In this document: piece after piece, positions 7,664 through 16,531 of the stretch
How positions within the stretch are numbered: position 1 is the stretch's first letter
Layout of the letters: each line of letters starts with the position of its first letter
Assembly: GCF_052327305.1 (NCBI RefSeq)
Contig: NZ_CP182486.1
Coordinates: 1,860,001-1,924,000, forward strand
From: Sphingobium sp052327305
GTDB taxonomy: Bacteria > Pseudomonadota > Alphaproteobacteria > Sphingomonadales > Sphingomonadaceae
DNA: 64,000 nt
Direction: 5' to 3'
Notes under the pieces: generated by a model
What the model was told of the DNA's origin: nothing
Databases searched by the model: none
What the model saw: the letters and a program-made list of their open reading frames with translations, nothing else
Position numbers and translations under genes: made by a program

Positions 7664-8944
7664 ATGCGCCGCCAAGCCCTCACCCCCATCGCCCTGCTGC
7701 TGGCCTTCGCCAGCGCCCAGTCTCTCCATGCCGCGCCTGCGGACCCGGCCGATCCCAATCTGCCGCGTCTCAAGCGCATTCTGGCAAAGACGCCGCTGAT
7801 CGACGGCCATAACGATTGGCCGATGACGCTGGCCGAGGTTGCGGGTGGCAAGCGATGGACCATGGACCTCAATCGGCTCGATCCGGTTGCCTATGATACG
7901 GATATTGCCCGGCTGCGGCAGGGTCTTGTGGGCGGCCAGTTCTGGTCGGTTTACGTCTCGGCCAATCTTCCGCCGCTCGAGCAGGTGAAGACCACGCTGG
8001 AGCAGATCGATCTCGTGAAGTCGGTCGTTGCGCGCTACCCGCAGGATTTCGCGCTGGTGCGGACCGCCGCACAGGTCCGTGCCGCGCACAAGGCCGGCAA
8101 GATCGCTTCGCTGATGGGCGCGGAGGGCGGCGGGCAGATCGACGAGAGCTTCTCGGTGCTGCGCGCCTATCATGAGTTGGGCGTGGGCTACCTCACGCTG
8201 ACGCACAGCAAGACGATAAGCTGGGCAGACAGCGCCACGGATGCACCCGCGCATGACGGTCTTACCCCCTTCGGCGTTGCGGTGGTGCATGAGATGAACC
8301 GGCTCGGCATGCTGGTGGACCTCAGCCATGTCAGCGAGGCGACGATGCTGGACGCGATCGCGGCGAGCAGGGCGCCTGTGATCTTCTCCCATTCCAGCGC
8401 GCGGGGTCAGGCCGATCATCCAAGGAACGTTTCCGATCTGGTGCTGCGCAAAGTGGCAGAGAATGGCGGCGTGGTGATGGTGAATTTCGCGCCCGGCTTC
8501 GTCTCGGAACCGCTCCGCCAGTGGACCGCACAGCGTGCGGCGGAAACCGCGCGTAATGCTTCGCTGTTCCTTGGCCAGCCCGACAAGGCGAAGGCCGCGA
8601 ACGATGCGTGGGCAACCGCCAATCCGGCGCCTAAGGTGACACTCGGCGTCGTCGCCGATCATGTCGATCATATCGCGAAAGTCGCAGGCTACGATCATGT
8701 CGGGCTGGGCGGCGATTATGACGGTCTGCCGGCGCTGCCGGAAGGGATGGAAGGCGTTGAGAGCTATCCGCCGCTGCTCCTCGAACTGATGAAGCGTGGC
8801 TGGACCGACGCAAACATTGCCAAGCTGGCCGGTGGCAACATATTGCGCGTGATGGAGGCGGCGGAGAAAGTCGCTGAGACAATGAAAGGCGAACCGTGGG
8901 CCTCCGGCACGGTCGCCGAACTGGACGGAACGAAGACGCAATGA
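7664..8944 (+). CDS. exported membrane dipeptidase, peptidase family M19
   Basis: Renal-dipeptidase-type (M19) metallopeptidase, a zinc enzyme hydrolysing dipeptides. The first 24 residues (MRRQALTPIALLLAFASAQS then LHAA) form a Sec signal peptide, so the enzyme works in the periplasm or at the outer membrane. Expected metal ligands are His49 and Asp51 (DGHNDWP), Glu154 (MGAEGGG), His222 (DLSHVSE) and His243 (FSHSSAR), followed by GLGGDYDG near residue 348. At 426 residues it is full length. The stop codon overlaps the start of the GFA-type gene (ATGA), so they are translationally coupled. Confidence 0.92.
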   Translation: MRRQALTPIALLLAFASAQSLHAAPADPADPNLPRLKRILAKTPLIDGHNDWPMTLAEVAGGKRWTMDLNRLDPVAYDTDIARLRQGLVGGQFWSVYVSANLPPLEQVKTTLEQIDLVKSVVARYPQDFALVRTAAQVRAAHKAGKIASLMGAEGGGQIDESFSVLRAYHELGVGYLTLTHSKTISWADSATDAPAHDGLTPFGVAVVHEMNRLGMLVDLSHVSEATMLDAIAASRAPVIFSHSSARGQADHPRNVSDLVLRKVAENGGVVMVNFAPGFVSEPLRQWTAQRAAETARNASLFLGQPDKAKAANDAWATANPAPKVTLGVVADHVDHIAKVAGYDHVGLGGDYDGLPALPEGMEGVESYPPLLLELMKRGWTDANIAKLAGGNILRVMEAAEKVAETMKGEPWASGTVAELDGTKTQ

Positions 8945-9378
8945 GCGATGCACATTATACGGGTCATTGTAGCTGCGGCGCTGTGCGTCTGGAGATCGCA
9001 GGGGAGCCTGTGGCGATCCGCCAGTGCTGGTGCCGTCAGTGCCAGCGCATTGCGGCGGGAGGGCCAACGAACAACGCGATGTTTCGCACCGAGGATCTGA
9101 GCGTCAGCGGAGACCTCGCCGCTTCGCGCTATGTCGCGGCCAGTGGCAACACGCTTTCGCAATGGTTCTGCCCCGGCTGCGGCACGCATATCATGGGCGA
9201 AAGCTCGGCCCGGCCGCAGTTCCGCACGGTGCGCATCGGTATTCTCGATCAGTCGGGCGATCTGGCGCCAACGGCCGCAATCTGGACGGACGAGGCGCCG
9301 TCATGGGCGGCGATCGATCCCGCGCTGGAGCAGTTCTCGCATCAGCCCCCGCCGCCCGCCCCTGCGCCAGCGGGGTAA
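8941..9378 (+). CDS. GFA family (glutathione-dependent formaldehyde-activating-like) protein
   Basis: Small zinc protein of 145 residues in the GFA/CENP-V family, named after a glutathione-dependent formaldehyde-activating enzyme; many members have no proven reaction. Zinc ligands are visible as Cys10 and Cys12 (CSC), Cys29, Cys31 and Cys34 (CWCRQC) and Cys77/Cys80 (CPGC). The C-terminal tail is proline- and alanine-rich. The start ATG overlaps the dipeptidase stop by four bases, which decides the start. No formaldehyde-metabolism genes are nearby, so substrate and role are open. Confidence 0.9.
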   Translation: MSDAHYTGHCSCGAVRLEIAGEPVAIRQCWCRQCQRIAAGGPTNNAMFRTEDLSVSGDLAASRYVAASGNTLSQWFCPGCGTHIMGESSARPQFRTVRIGILDQSGDLAPTAAIWTDEAPSWAAIDPALEQFSHQPPPPAPAPAG

Positions 9379-9387
9379 CGCGGGCGA

Positions 9388-10230
9388 TCAGTCCCGCAGC
9401 AGGTCGTTGATGCCCGTCTTGGCGCGGGTGCGCTCGTCCACGCGCTTGACGATGACGGCGCAGGCGAGGCTCGGGCCGGGCGTGCCGTCAGGCAGTGGCT
9501 TGCCGGGCAGCGATCCCGGAACGACCACCGAATAAGGCGGCACGTAGCCCGTGAAGATCTCGCCGGTCGTGCGGTCGACGATCTTGCTGGTGGAGGAGAT
9601 GAACACGCCCATGGAGAGCACGGAGCCCTTGCCGATTCGCACGCCCTCGACCACTTCCGAGCGCGCGCCGATGAAGCAGTCGTCCTCGATCACCACGGGG
9701 TCGGCCTGCAGCGGCTCCAGCACGCCGCCGATGCCGACGCCGCCGGAGAGATGAACGTTCTTGCCGATCTGCGCGCAGCTCCCCACCGTCACCCAGGTAT
9801 CGACCATCGTGCCTTCGTCCACGAAGGCGCCGATGTTGACGAAGCTGGGCATGAGGATGACGTTCTTCGCCACGTGGGCGCCTGCACGAACGATGCTGCC
9901 AGGCACGGCGCGGAATCCCGCCGCGCGGAATTCGGCCTCGCCCCATCCGGCGAACTTGCTCGGCACCTTGTCCCACCAGTGACCGGCGCCCGGCCCGCCG
10001 TCCACGAGCACATTGTCGTTGAGACGGAAGGAGAGCAGCACGGCTTTCTTGAGCCACTGATTGACTTTCCACCCCCCATTGCCGTCCGGCTCGGCGACAC
10101 GGCCACGGCCCGAATCGAGCATGGCCAGCGCTTCGTTTACGGCTTCGCGAACCTCCCCCTTCGTGTCGGGGCCGACGTTGGCGCGGTCTTCCCAGGCAGC
10201 GTCGATGGTGGCGGAGAGTTGGTCGGTCAT
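9388..10230 (-). CDS. dapD: 2,3,4,5-tetrahydropyridine-2,6-dicarboxylate N-succinyltransferase
   Basis: DapD transfers succinyl from succinyl-CoA to tetrahydrodipicolinate in the succinylase branch of lysine and diaminopimelate synthesis. The 280-residue protein has the usual length. An N-terminal helical domain precedes a left-handed beta-helix of hexapeptide repeats seen from about residue 115 (GSIVRAGAHVAKNVILMPSF... onward), including GVGIGGVLEPLQ. The start overlaps the stop of the upstream HAD nucleotidase by one base (TAATG), so the pair is an operon. dapE is not in the window. Confidence 0.96.
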   Translation of the reverse strand: MTDQLSATIDAAWEDRANVGPDTKGEVREAVNEALAMLDSGRGRVAEPDGNGGWKVNQWLKKAVLLSFRLNDNVLVDGGPGAGHWWDKVPSKFAGWGEAEFRAAGFRAVPGSIVRAGAHVAKNVILMPSFVNIGAFVDEGTMVDTWVTVGSCAQIGKNVHLSGGVGIGGVLEPLQADPVVIEDDCFIGARSEVVEGVRIGKGSVLSMGVFISSTSKIVDRTTGEIFTGYVPPYSVVVPGSLPGKPLPDGTPGPSLACAVIVKRVDERTRAKTGINDLLRD

Positions 10231-10913
10231 TAGGCGTCGTCCTGTCCCAGGATGCGCCGGAGGAACGGCGCGAGGTCGCGCGTCTCATAATCGATATAGC
10301 CGCTCTGTGAACCCCGGTCGCCGCCTTCCACGCCATTGTTGTACCAGATGGTGGTGAGGCCCAGCGCCTTGGCGGGCGCTAGATTGCGCGCCATGTCCTC
10401 GAAGAATGCGGCGCGCGAGGGTTCGACGCCGTGGTTGTCGATCAGCAGGGCGTAGCCTTGCGGATCGGGCTTGGGACGGAATCCGGCGGCGCGAATATCG
10501 TGCACCGCTTCGAAAAGAGGCGTGAGGTCCAGCGCATCGAGCACGCGTGCGGCATAATGCGCGTCGCCGTTGGTGTGGACCAGCCGCCGTCCCGGCAGGG
10601 CAGCAAGAGTGCGTATCAGTTCGGGATCGGGCGACAACCGGTCGAGTGGAATGGCGTGTACTTCGTCGAGAAAATGGCCGGGATCGACTCCATGGTTGGC
10701 CATCAGCCCAGCCAGGGTTGCGCCATGCTCGTGGTAGAAGCCTTTCTGGATATCCCGCGCTTGGGCGAGGTCGCAGCCGAGCAGCCGGGCGACATAGGCG
10801 GTCATCCGCTCCTCGATCAGCTCGAATAGGTCGCAGGATGGCGGATAAAGCGTGTTGTCGAGATCGAAGATCCAGGTGTCGATATGAGCGAAGGCAGGAT
10901 CGATCGACGCCAT
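10230..10913 (-). CDS. HAD-family pyrimidine 5'-nucleotidase-like hydrolase
   Basis: Haloacid-dehalogenase-superfamily phosphatase of 227 residues, closest to the pyrimidine 5'-nucleotidase (SDT1-like) group. HAD motif I is FDLDNTLYP with the nucleophile at Asp17 and acid/base Asp19. Motif II is the VHTNGD segment, and motif III/IV lies in the AAFFEDMARNL region. The gene directly precedes dapD, overlapping it by one base, an arrangement seen in other alphaproteobacteria. Natural substrate is not predictable from sequence. Confidence 0.87.
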   Translation of the reverse strand: MASIDPAFAHIDTWIFDLDNTLYPPSCDLFELIEERMTAYVARLLGCDLAQARDIQKGFYHEHGATLAGLMANHGVDPGHFLDEVHAIPLDRLSPDPELIRTLAALPGRRLVHTNGDAHYAARVLDALDLTPLFEAVHDIRAAGFRPKPDPQGYALLIDNHGVEPSRAAFFEDMARNLAPAKALGLTTIWYNNGVEGGDRGSQSGYIDYETRDLAPFLRRILGQDDA

Positions 10914-10993
10914 GCTCTCGTTGTGGAGAGCAAGTGTCGCCTCGGCAAGCGCCGTATGTGCGAGCTACGGCTCATCCCGCTGGGAAGGGGCTG

Positions 10994-11000
10994 TTAACCA
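10994..11000 (+). promoter_or_regulatory. TTAACCA motif (CtrA half-site-like)
   Basis: TTAACCA within GGGGCTGTTAACCA, 47-54 nt upstream of the S8 peptidase start. It resembles a half-site of the alphaproteobacterial cell-cycle regulator CtrA. A nearly identical GGGGCCTGTTAACCA stands upstream of the methyltransferase at 21299. Low specificity on its own. Confidence 0.3.
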
Positions 11001-11047
11001 AAGTCCGCTACTGCCGCTCCATGGGCGAGAAGAGAGGCAGAGCAATT

Positions 11048-13351
11048 ATGCGGCTGACAGCAAGCTCAGGCATGATGGTGATCGCCCTGACGCTGGCGGG
11101 CTGTGGTGGCGGCGGAGGCGTATCATCGACCCCCGCTCCATCACCCGGCCAATCGCCATCACCCACTCCGTCACCCACGCCTTCCCCTCCCGCGGCTTCG
11201 ACGATCAACTACAATACGGCGGAGTATCAGCGCTCCTCGGCGTCCTATCATGGCGCGATCGCGGCCTATCAGGCGGGTGCGAGCGGGGCTGGCATCATGG
11301 TCGGCGTGGTGGACAGCGGCGTGTCGGACCCCAATGGCGAGCTTGGCGCCCGGCTGAGCCCGCTGTCCCGCGATTTCGCAGGCAACAGCTCTGCGTCCGA
11401 CGAGAGCGGACATGGTACTGCGGTTGCGCAGGTCATCGCCGGCGCACGCAATAATCAGCTCAGCATGGGCATGGCGTGGGGCGCATCGGTGCTCGGGCTG
11501 CGGGCCGACACGCCGGGCTCCTGCTCCACGAAGACGACCGAAAATACCAGCGGCTGCACGTTCGCAAGCAGCGCGATGGCAAGCGCGGTGGATTATGCCC
11601 GGCAGCAGGGCGCACGCGTCATCAACATGTCGCTCGGCGGTGGCGCTGCGGGCGGCTCTCTTGCTCAGGCGGTGAGCAGAGCAACAGCGGCGGGTATCAT
11701 CATTGTCATTTCTGCCGGTAACGACAAGGAAGCGGCGCCCGATGCGCTGGCGCGTTCCCTCGCCGCGCCCAATGTGTCGCGAGGCCTCGTCATCATCGCA
11801 ACCTCCGTGGACAATAAGGACGCCCATAGTAGTTTCGCCAATGGCGCGCAGGGCTACGAGCAGACCACCATCTCGGCGCTGGGCGAGCGCGTGCTCTCTT
11901 TCGATCACACCGGCGCCCAGCTTCTTTATTCGGGCACGTCCTTTGCGGCGCCGCAGATTGCGGGCGCTGTGGCGCTGATCGCGCAGGCCTTCCCCAATCT
12001 CACGCCTGCGGAGGTCGTGCAGCTCATCCTCACGACTGCGCGGGACGCAGGCGCGAGTGGTCCCGATGCCGTGTTCGGGCGCGGAATTCTCGATCTCGCC
12101 CGTACCTTCCAGCCCGTGGGCTCTTCCAGCCTCGCGGGCAGCGCCGTGCCGGTCTCCACAAGCGACACATCGACGCTTTCAAGCGCGATGGGCGATGCGA
12201 GCAGCGCGACCGGGCAGGCGCTCGGTGCGGTGATGCTGGATGGCTATGGCCGCGCTTTCGGTATCGATCTCGGTTCTAGCTTACGGGTCCGGACGGCCCG
12301 GCCTGCGCTTGGCCCGGCGTTCGGCATGCGCACACGTCAGGTGGCGGGAGGCAACGGCGCGCTAAGCATCACTGCGTCGATCGCACCGGGCCGCAATGGG
12401 CAAATCACGACGCAGGCGCTCGATCTGACCCGTGCCGACGCGGCGACCGCGCAATTGCTCTCCGCCCGGATCGTCGCTGCGCTCGGGCCGGACACGCGCT
12501 TTGCGCTCGGCATCTCGCGGGATACTGGCGCACTGCTGCAGACGGGCACGGATGGCTCGTCGGTCGTTCCCTTTCTGGTGGCGGGCGAGGCGCTGGGCGA
12601 TCTCGGGCAGGATTTGCGCGCGGATGCTCAGCTCTCCGTCAGTCACCGCCTGTCCAGTGCTCTCACGCTCCACGGCGCAATGACGACAGGCGCTGCCAGC
12701 CGGTGGGATCGCCGGGGCCGTGTTACCGACAGCGCGACACTGCGTCCCGCACGCTATCAAAGCGCGGAGGTGGGTATCATAGCGGTTGCCGGCCCTCTGC
12801 TCGCCTCGCTTGCCGGCGAAATGGTGAACGAGGAAGGCAGCCTGCTGGGCGCACGTCTCGCGCCGGCATTTGGCGGCCAGTCGGCGCGGAGTATGTTCGC
12901 GGAAGTCAGGCTGGCGATCGAGCCCATCGAGGGTTTCACGCTCTCTGGCGGCTGGCGGCGCGGCTGGACCCGCGCCGCAGCGGGTGGCGCTCTCATCAAT
13001 GGGGGCTTGTTGAAAAGCGAAAGCTGGTCAGCCGACGCCAGTCTGCGCAATGTTCTGGCTATCGGGGATGTCGGCGGACTCCGGTTCTCTGCCCCGCTGC
13101 GTGTGACGCACAGCCGTTTCGATCTCACCCTGCCTGTCGCTTATGACTGGCAAAGCGGTCTCGTCGAAACGCGGACGTCCCGGCTGGACCTCTCCCCCAC
13201 TGGACGTGAGCGCAATGCCGAGCTGGTCTACGGCCTTTCTCTGGCGGGCGGCTGGATCGACGGTCATCTCTACTGGCGGCGCGATGCGGGTAACATCGCC
13301 GTCATGCCGGATGATTTCGGATCGGCCCTGCGCTGGACGGTGGGGTTCTAG
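11048..13351 (+). CDS. lipobox-bearing S8 (subtilisin) peptidase with autotransporter-like C-terminus
   Basis: Predicted cell-surface serine protease of 767 residues. The start at 11048 is chosen because a GAGAGG lies about 10 nt upstream and it begins a clean lipoprotein signal ending LTLAGC, with lipidated Cys19. A glycine tract and a Ser-Pro-Thr-Pro linker (residues 19-50) lead into a subtilisin domain with Asp89 (VVDSGV), His122 (SGHGTAVA), oxyanion Asn225 (SAGN) and Ser298 (SGTSFAAP). From about residue 400 the sequence has alternating amphipathic strands and ends in a terminal aromatic (TVGF), as outer-membrane barrels do. The architecture of lipoprotein, S8 domain and barrel recalls the neisserial autotransporter NalP. 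The barrel is inferred from strand pattern, not from a recognised domain. Confidence 0.87.
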   Translation: MRLTASSGMMVIALTLAGCGGGGGVSSTPAPSPGQSPSPTPSPTPSPPAASTINYNTAEYQRSSASYHGAIAAYQAGASGAGIMVGVVDSGVSDPNGELGARLSPLSRDFAGNSSASDESGHGTAVAQVIAGARNNQLSMGMAWGASVLGLRADTPGSCSTKTTENTSGCTFASSAMASAVDYARQQGARVINMSLGGGAAGGSLAQAVSRATAAGIIIVISAGNDKEAAPDALARSLAAPNVSRGLVIIATSVDNKDAHSSFANGAQGYEQTTISALGERVLSFDHTGAQLLYSGTSFAAPQIAGAVALIAQAFPNLTPAEVVQLILTTARDAGASGPDAVFGRGILDLARTFQPVGSSSLAGSAVPVSTSDTSTLSSAMGDASSATGQALGAVMLDGYGRAFGIDLGSSLRVRTARPALGPAFGMRTRQVAGGNGALSITASIAPGRNGQITTQALDLTRADAATAQLLSARIVAALGPDTRFALGISRDTGALLQTGTDGSSVVPFLVAGEALGDLGQDLRADAQLSVSHRLSSALTLHGAMTTGAASRWDRRGRVTDSATLRPARYQSAEVGIIAVAGPLLASLAGEMVNEEGSLLGARLAPAFGGQSARSMFAEVRLAIEPIEGFTLSGGWRRGWTRAAAGGALINGGLLKSESWSADASLRNVLAIGDVGGLRFSAPLRVTHSRFDLTLPVAYDWQSGLVETRTSRLDLSPTGRERNAELVYGLSLAGGWIDGHLYWRRDAGNIAVMPDDFGSALRWTVGF

Positions 13352-14244
13352 AGCGCCTGCGTCATCAGCAGAGCAATGCCGCTGATCACAAGCACCATAC
13401 CCATCCACTCCCGCGTGCTGAGCGTGCCTCCGCTTACATGCCGGTTGAAAAATCCCGCTACAGGCATTTCGATCAGACCGAGCGTGCGAACGTTCGCTGC
13501 AGCCGAAAGTGAAAGCGCGACGTTCCACCCAGCGGTCGCCAGCGCGCCCAGAAATCCGGCGGTGAGGCTCTGCCGCCAGATGCGCAGCGAGCCGACGAAG
13601 GCAGGGCGATCGAACGGAGCGAGATACAGCCCCAGCACCAGCGTTTGTACGGCCATCACCACGGCAAGCACGGTGAGAGCCCGCATGAAAAACCCGCCGC
13701 CCTCCATGGAGACGATTGCGCCGCGCAACGCGACAGACGCGAGGCCGAAGAAAGCGCCCGCGCCGATGCCAAATGCCATGGGCCGGCCCTCACGCAGCAA
13801 GTCCCGCCAGCTGCGCGGATCGACCGAGACGACGAGGATGCCGATCGTCGCAATGACGATCCCGGTCCAGGCCAGCAGCGTCAGCTGGTCGCCCAGCAGC
13901 AACACACCGAACAGCGCCACGAGAATCGGCTCGGACTTGATATAGGCATAGGCCACGCCAAAGGCGCGCTGTGCCATCGCGACCAGCATCAGCGCCGTAG
14001 CAGCGATCTGGGTGAGAGCGCCGAGCAGCGCGTAGCTCCATGCTTCAGCGGTGAAGTGCGGCAGGGGACCTCCCAGCAGCGCCCATGCCACCAGCCAGAA
14101 GAGACAGGCGAAGGGCAGCCCGAACACGAACCGCACCTGCGTCGCGCCGAGCGTGCCGATCTGGCTTCGGAGGTTCGCCTGCAGGCCGTTACGCGCCACC
14201 TGCGCCGCCGCCGCAAGGAGCGTCGCGGGGATCCACCAGAGCAC
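13348..14244 (-). CDS. EamA/DMT-family transporter
   Basis: Drug/metabolite transporter superfamily protein of 298 residues with about ten hydrophobic helices arranged as two five-helix halves, for example WIPATLLAAAAQ, VRFVFGLPFACLFWLVAW and LLAWTGIVIATIGILVV. The second half has the ALMT-type pattern ending VLVISGIALLMTQAL. The substrate is unknown. It lies 6 nt downstream of cobT on the same strand, and its stop overlaps the stop of the convergent S8 peptidase gene through a shared CTAG. Confidence 0.86.
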   Translation of the reverse strand: MLWWIPATLLAAAAQVARNGLQANLRSQIGTLGATQVRFVFGLPFACLFWLVAWALLGGPLPHFTAEAWSYALLGALTQIAATALMLVAMAQRAFGVAYAYIKSEPILVALFGVLLLGDQLTLLAWTGIVIATIGILVVSVDPRSWRDLLREGRPMAFGIGAGAFFGLASVALRGAIVSMEGGGFFMRALTVLAVVMAVQTLVLGLYLAPFDRPAFVGSLRIWRQSLTAGFLGALATAGWNVALSLSAAANVRTLGLIEMPVAGFFNRHVSGGTLSTREWMGMVLVISGIALLMTQAL

Positions 14245-14250
14245 GACTCG

Positions 14251-16080
14251 TCAGTCCTCGTCGAACAGGCCGGCGAGCTGCTCGACCATCGTGCCGCCGA
14301 GCTGCTCGGCATCCATGATGGTGACGGCGCGGCGATAATAGCGCGTCACGTCATGGCCGATGCCGATGGCGACGAGCTGGACGGGAGACCGCGTTTCGAT
14401 CCACTCGATTACTTGCCGCAGATGGCGCTCGAGATAGGTTCCACTGTTGACCGAAAGCGTCGAATCGTCGACCGGCGCTCCATCTGAGATGACCATGAGG
14501 ATGCGCCGCTCTTCCCGCCGCGCAATGAGGCGGCCATGTGCCCAGAGCAGCGCTTCGCCGTCGATATTCTCCTTGAGCAGCCCCTCGCGCATCATGAGGC
14601 CCAGATTGGTGCGAGCGCGGCGCCAGGGCTCGTCGGCCTGCTTGTAGATGATGTGGCGCAGGTCGTTGAGGCGCCCGGGCGTCGCCGGTCGGCCGGCGGC
14701 GAGCCAGTCCTCGCGGGAAAGCCCGCCTTTCCACGCCCGCGTGGTGAAGCCCAGTATTTCGGTTTTGACCCCGCAGCGCTCCAGCGTGCGCGCCATGATG
14801 TCGGCGCTGATCGCGGCGATGCCGATCGGCCGGCCGCGCATCGAACCGCTATTGTCGATGAGCAGGGTCACCACCGTGTCGCGGAATTCCGTGTCGCGCT
14901 CAGTCTTGTAGGAGAGGGACTGGCCGGGGCTGACGACCACGCGCGCCAGCCGCGCGGCGTCGAGCAGGCCTTCTTCCTGATCGAAGTCCCAGCTGCGCAG
15001 CTGCTGCGCCATCAGGCGGCGCTGGAGCCGGTTCGCGAGCTTGGTGACGACGCCCTGAAAATGGGCGAGTTGCTGGTCGAGGAAGCCGCGCAGCCGGGTC
15101 AGTTCGTTGGCGTCGCACAGGTCGCCGGCCGCAACGATCTCGTCGTGGGCCGTTGTGAAGGCGCGATAGTTGAAGTCCGGGGGAAGATCCGACCAGGGCC
15201 GGTTGGGGCGGACAGGCAGCATGCCTTCCTCCGTGCCGTCACCAGCCTCGTCATCGCCGTCTCCGTCGACTTCCTCGTCGATTTCCTGCTCGTCTTCGCT
15301 ACCGTCGTTCTCGCCCTCCTCCCGGTCGCGGGCCTCGGCGCGGGCGTCGCTGTCTCCCTCGGGCTCGGGGGTGTCATCCTCCCCGCCCTCGTCCTGTTCG
15401 TCCTGTTGCTCGCTTTCTTCCTCATCGGGCGCGGGTTGTTCGTTCTGCGGTTCGGCTGCGACAAGGTCGAGATGCTGGAGCAGGTTTCGGGTTAGCTGCT
15501 GGAAGGCGCGCTGGTCGTCGAGCGCAAGACCCAGCGCGTCGAGATCGCCCCCTGCCTTCTCTTCGATCCAGTCGCGCACGAGGTCCACGCCCGCGCGCGC
15601 GGCCTCTGGCGGGGGAGTGCCCGTCAGCCGTTCGCGCACCAGCAGGGAAAGCGCCGTCGCGAGCGGCACTTCGTCAGCCTTGCGTGCATGGAGGAGCGGA
15701 TCGGTGGCGAGACGCAGGTCGAGCGCGGCTGCCAGATTGGCCCGCATGCCCGCCATGGCGCGTGCGCCGATCGCCTCGACACGGGCCTGTTCGATCGCGT
15801 CATAGGCTGCGCGCGCGATCGGCTCGGCGGGCGCGACCGCGCCGTGCAGCCTGGCGTCGTGATGACGCAGGCGCAGGGCGAAGGAGTCGGCATATCCGCG
15901 GGCAAGGGCAATCTGGCCGGGCGGAAGCGTGCGTCCCGGCGCCGGTACTTTCAGGCTCTTGCCGGTCGCGTGAGGCATGTCCGCCGTGAAGCCCAGCTCC
16001 ACCTCGGCGTCCCGCGCGATCGCGCGGGCCGTCCCGGTCAGCACATCCTTGAAAGCGTCGAGAGGCGAGCGATCGGCCAT
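14251..16080 (-). CDS. cobT: CobT-type VWA protein (cobaltochelatase subunit CobT)
   Basis: 609-residue CobT homologue. In aerobic B12 synthesis CobT with the AAA+ protein CobS forms the chaperone-like motor that works with CobN to insert cobalt. The N-terminal helical part (1-205) is followed by an extremely acidic, low-complexity linker (about 217-286). A C-terminal von Willebrand A domain with MIDAS DNSGS at 409-413 and DGAPVDDSTL later completes the protein. It follows osmC and cobS on the same strand. No cobN or other cob genes are in the window, so a cobalt role is not shown by context. Confidence 0.92.
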   Translation of the reverse strand: MADRSPLDAFKDVLTGTARAIARDAEVELGFTADMPHATGKSLKVPAPGRTLPPGQIALARGYADSFALRLRHHDARLHGAVAPAEPIARAAYDAIEQARVEAIGARAMAGMRANLAAALDLRLATDPLLHARKADEVPLATALSLLVRERLTGTPPPEAARAGVDLVRDWIEEKAGGDLDALGLALDDQRAFQQLTRNLLQHLDLVAAEPQNEQPAPDEEESEQQDEQDEGGEDDTPEPEGDSDARAEARDREEGENDGSEDEQEIDEEVDGDGDDEAGDGTEEGMLPVRPNRPWSDLPPDFNYRAFTTAHDEIVAAGDLCDANELTRLRGFLDQQLAHFQGVVTKLANRLQRRLMAQQLRSWDFDQEEGLLDAARLARVVVSPGQSLSYKTERDTEFRDTVVTLLIDNSGSMRGRPIGIAAISADIMARTLERCGVKTEILGFTTRAWKGGLSREDWLAAGRPATPGRLNDLRHIIYKQADEPWRRARTNLGLMMREGLLKENIDGEALLWAHGRLIARREERRILMVISDGAPVDDSTLSVNSGTYLERHLRQVIEWIETRSPVQLVAIGIGHDVTRYYRRAVTIMDAEQLGGTMVEQLAGLFDED

Positions 16081-16129
16081 GGCACCGGGGCTGGGGGAGG
16101 CACCGGCTCATGTCAAGCCGGGACGGGTC

Positions 16130-16531
16130 TCAGACGTAAGGAATCGCGATCGTCTCGATCTCGGTCTTCACTTCGCTCATCAGCTTGTGGACCGGGCATT
16201 TCGCCGCCACCTCGATGAGCTTGGCATGCTCCTGCGCGGAGAGATCGCCGCCGATCGCGATCCGCGTCGTAAGCCTGTAGACGCCATCGCGTTCGTGGGC
16301 AGCGTCGCGTTGCACGCCGACATGAATGTCATCGAGCGCAATGCCCTTGCGCTGGGCGTACCAGAGCATCGTCATGGCCTTGCACGCGCCAAGCGCGGCA
16401 TCATAGAGGTCATGCGGGTCAGGCCCGGCGTCCTCGCCATCGGGCAGGGACATGTCGGCCACCAGCTCATGCGCGCGGATTGTGATCCGGTGAGCCGTGC
16501 CGTCCGACGCGATCCGCTCGACGACGATCAT
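16130..16531 (-). CDS. OsmC family protein
   Basis: 133-residue OsmC/Ohr-fold protein. The family includes organic hydroperoxide reductases that use two cysteines, here Cys50 (LGACKAMTM) and Cys112 (AAKCPVHKLM). The start codon overlaps the cobS stop (ATGA), which fixes the start and shows coupling to cobS. Insertion of an OsmC gene between cobS and cobT is the notable point. Which peroxide or thiol it handles is not visible. Confidence 0.9.
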   Translation of the reverse strand: MIVVERIASDGTAHRITIRAHELVADMSLPDGEDAGPDPHDLYDAALGACKAMTMLWYAQRKGIALDDIHVGVQRDAAHERDGVYRLTTRIAIGGDLSAQEHAKLIEVAAKCPVHKLMSEVKTEIETIAIPYV

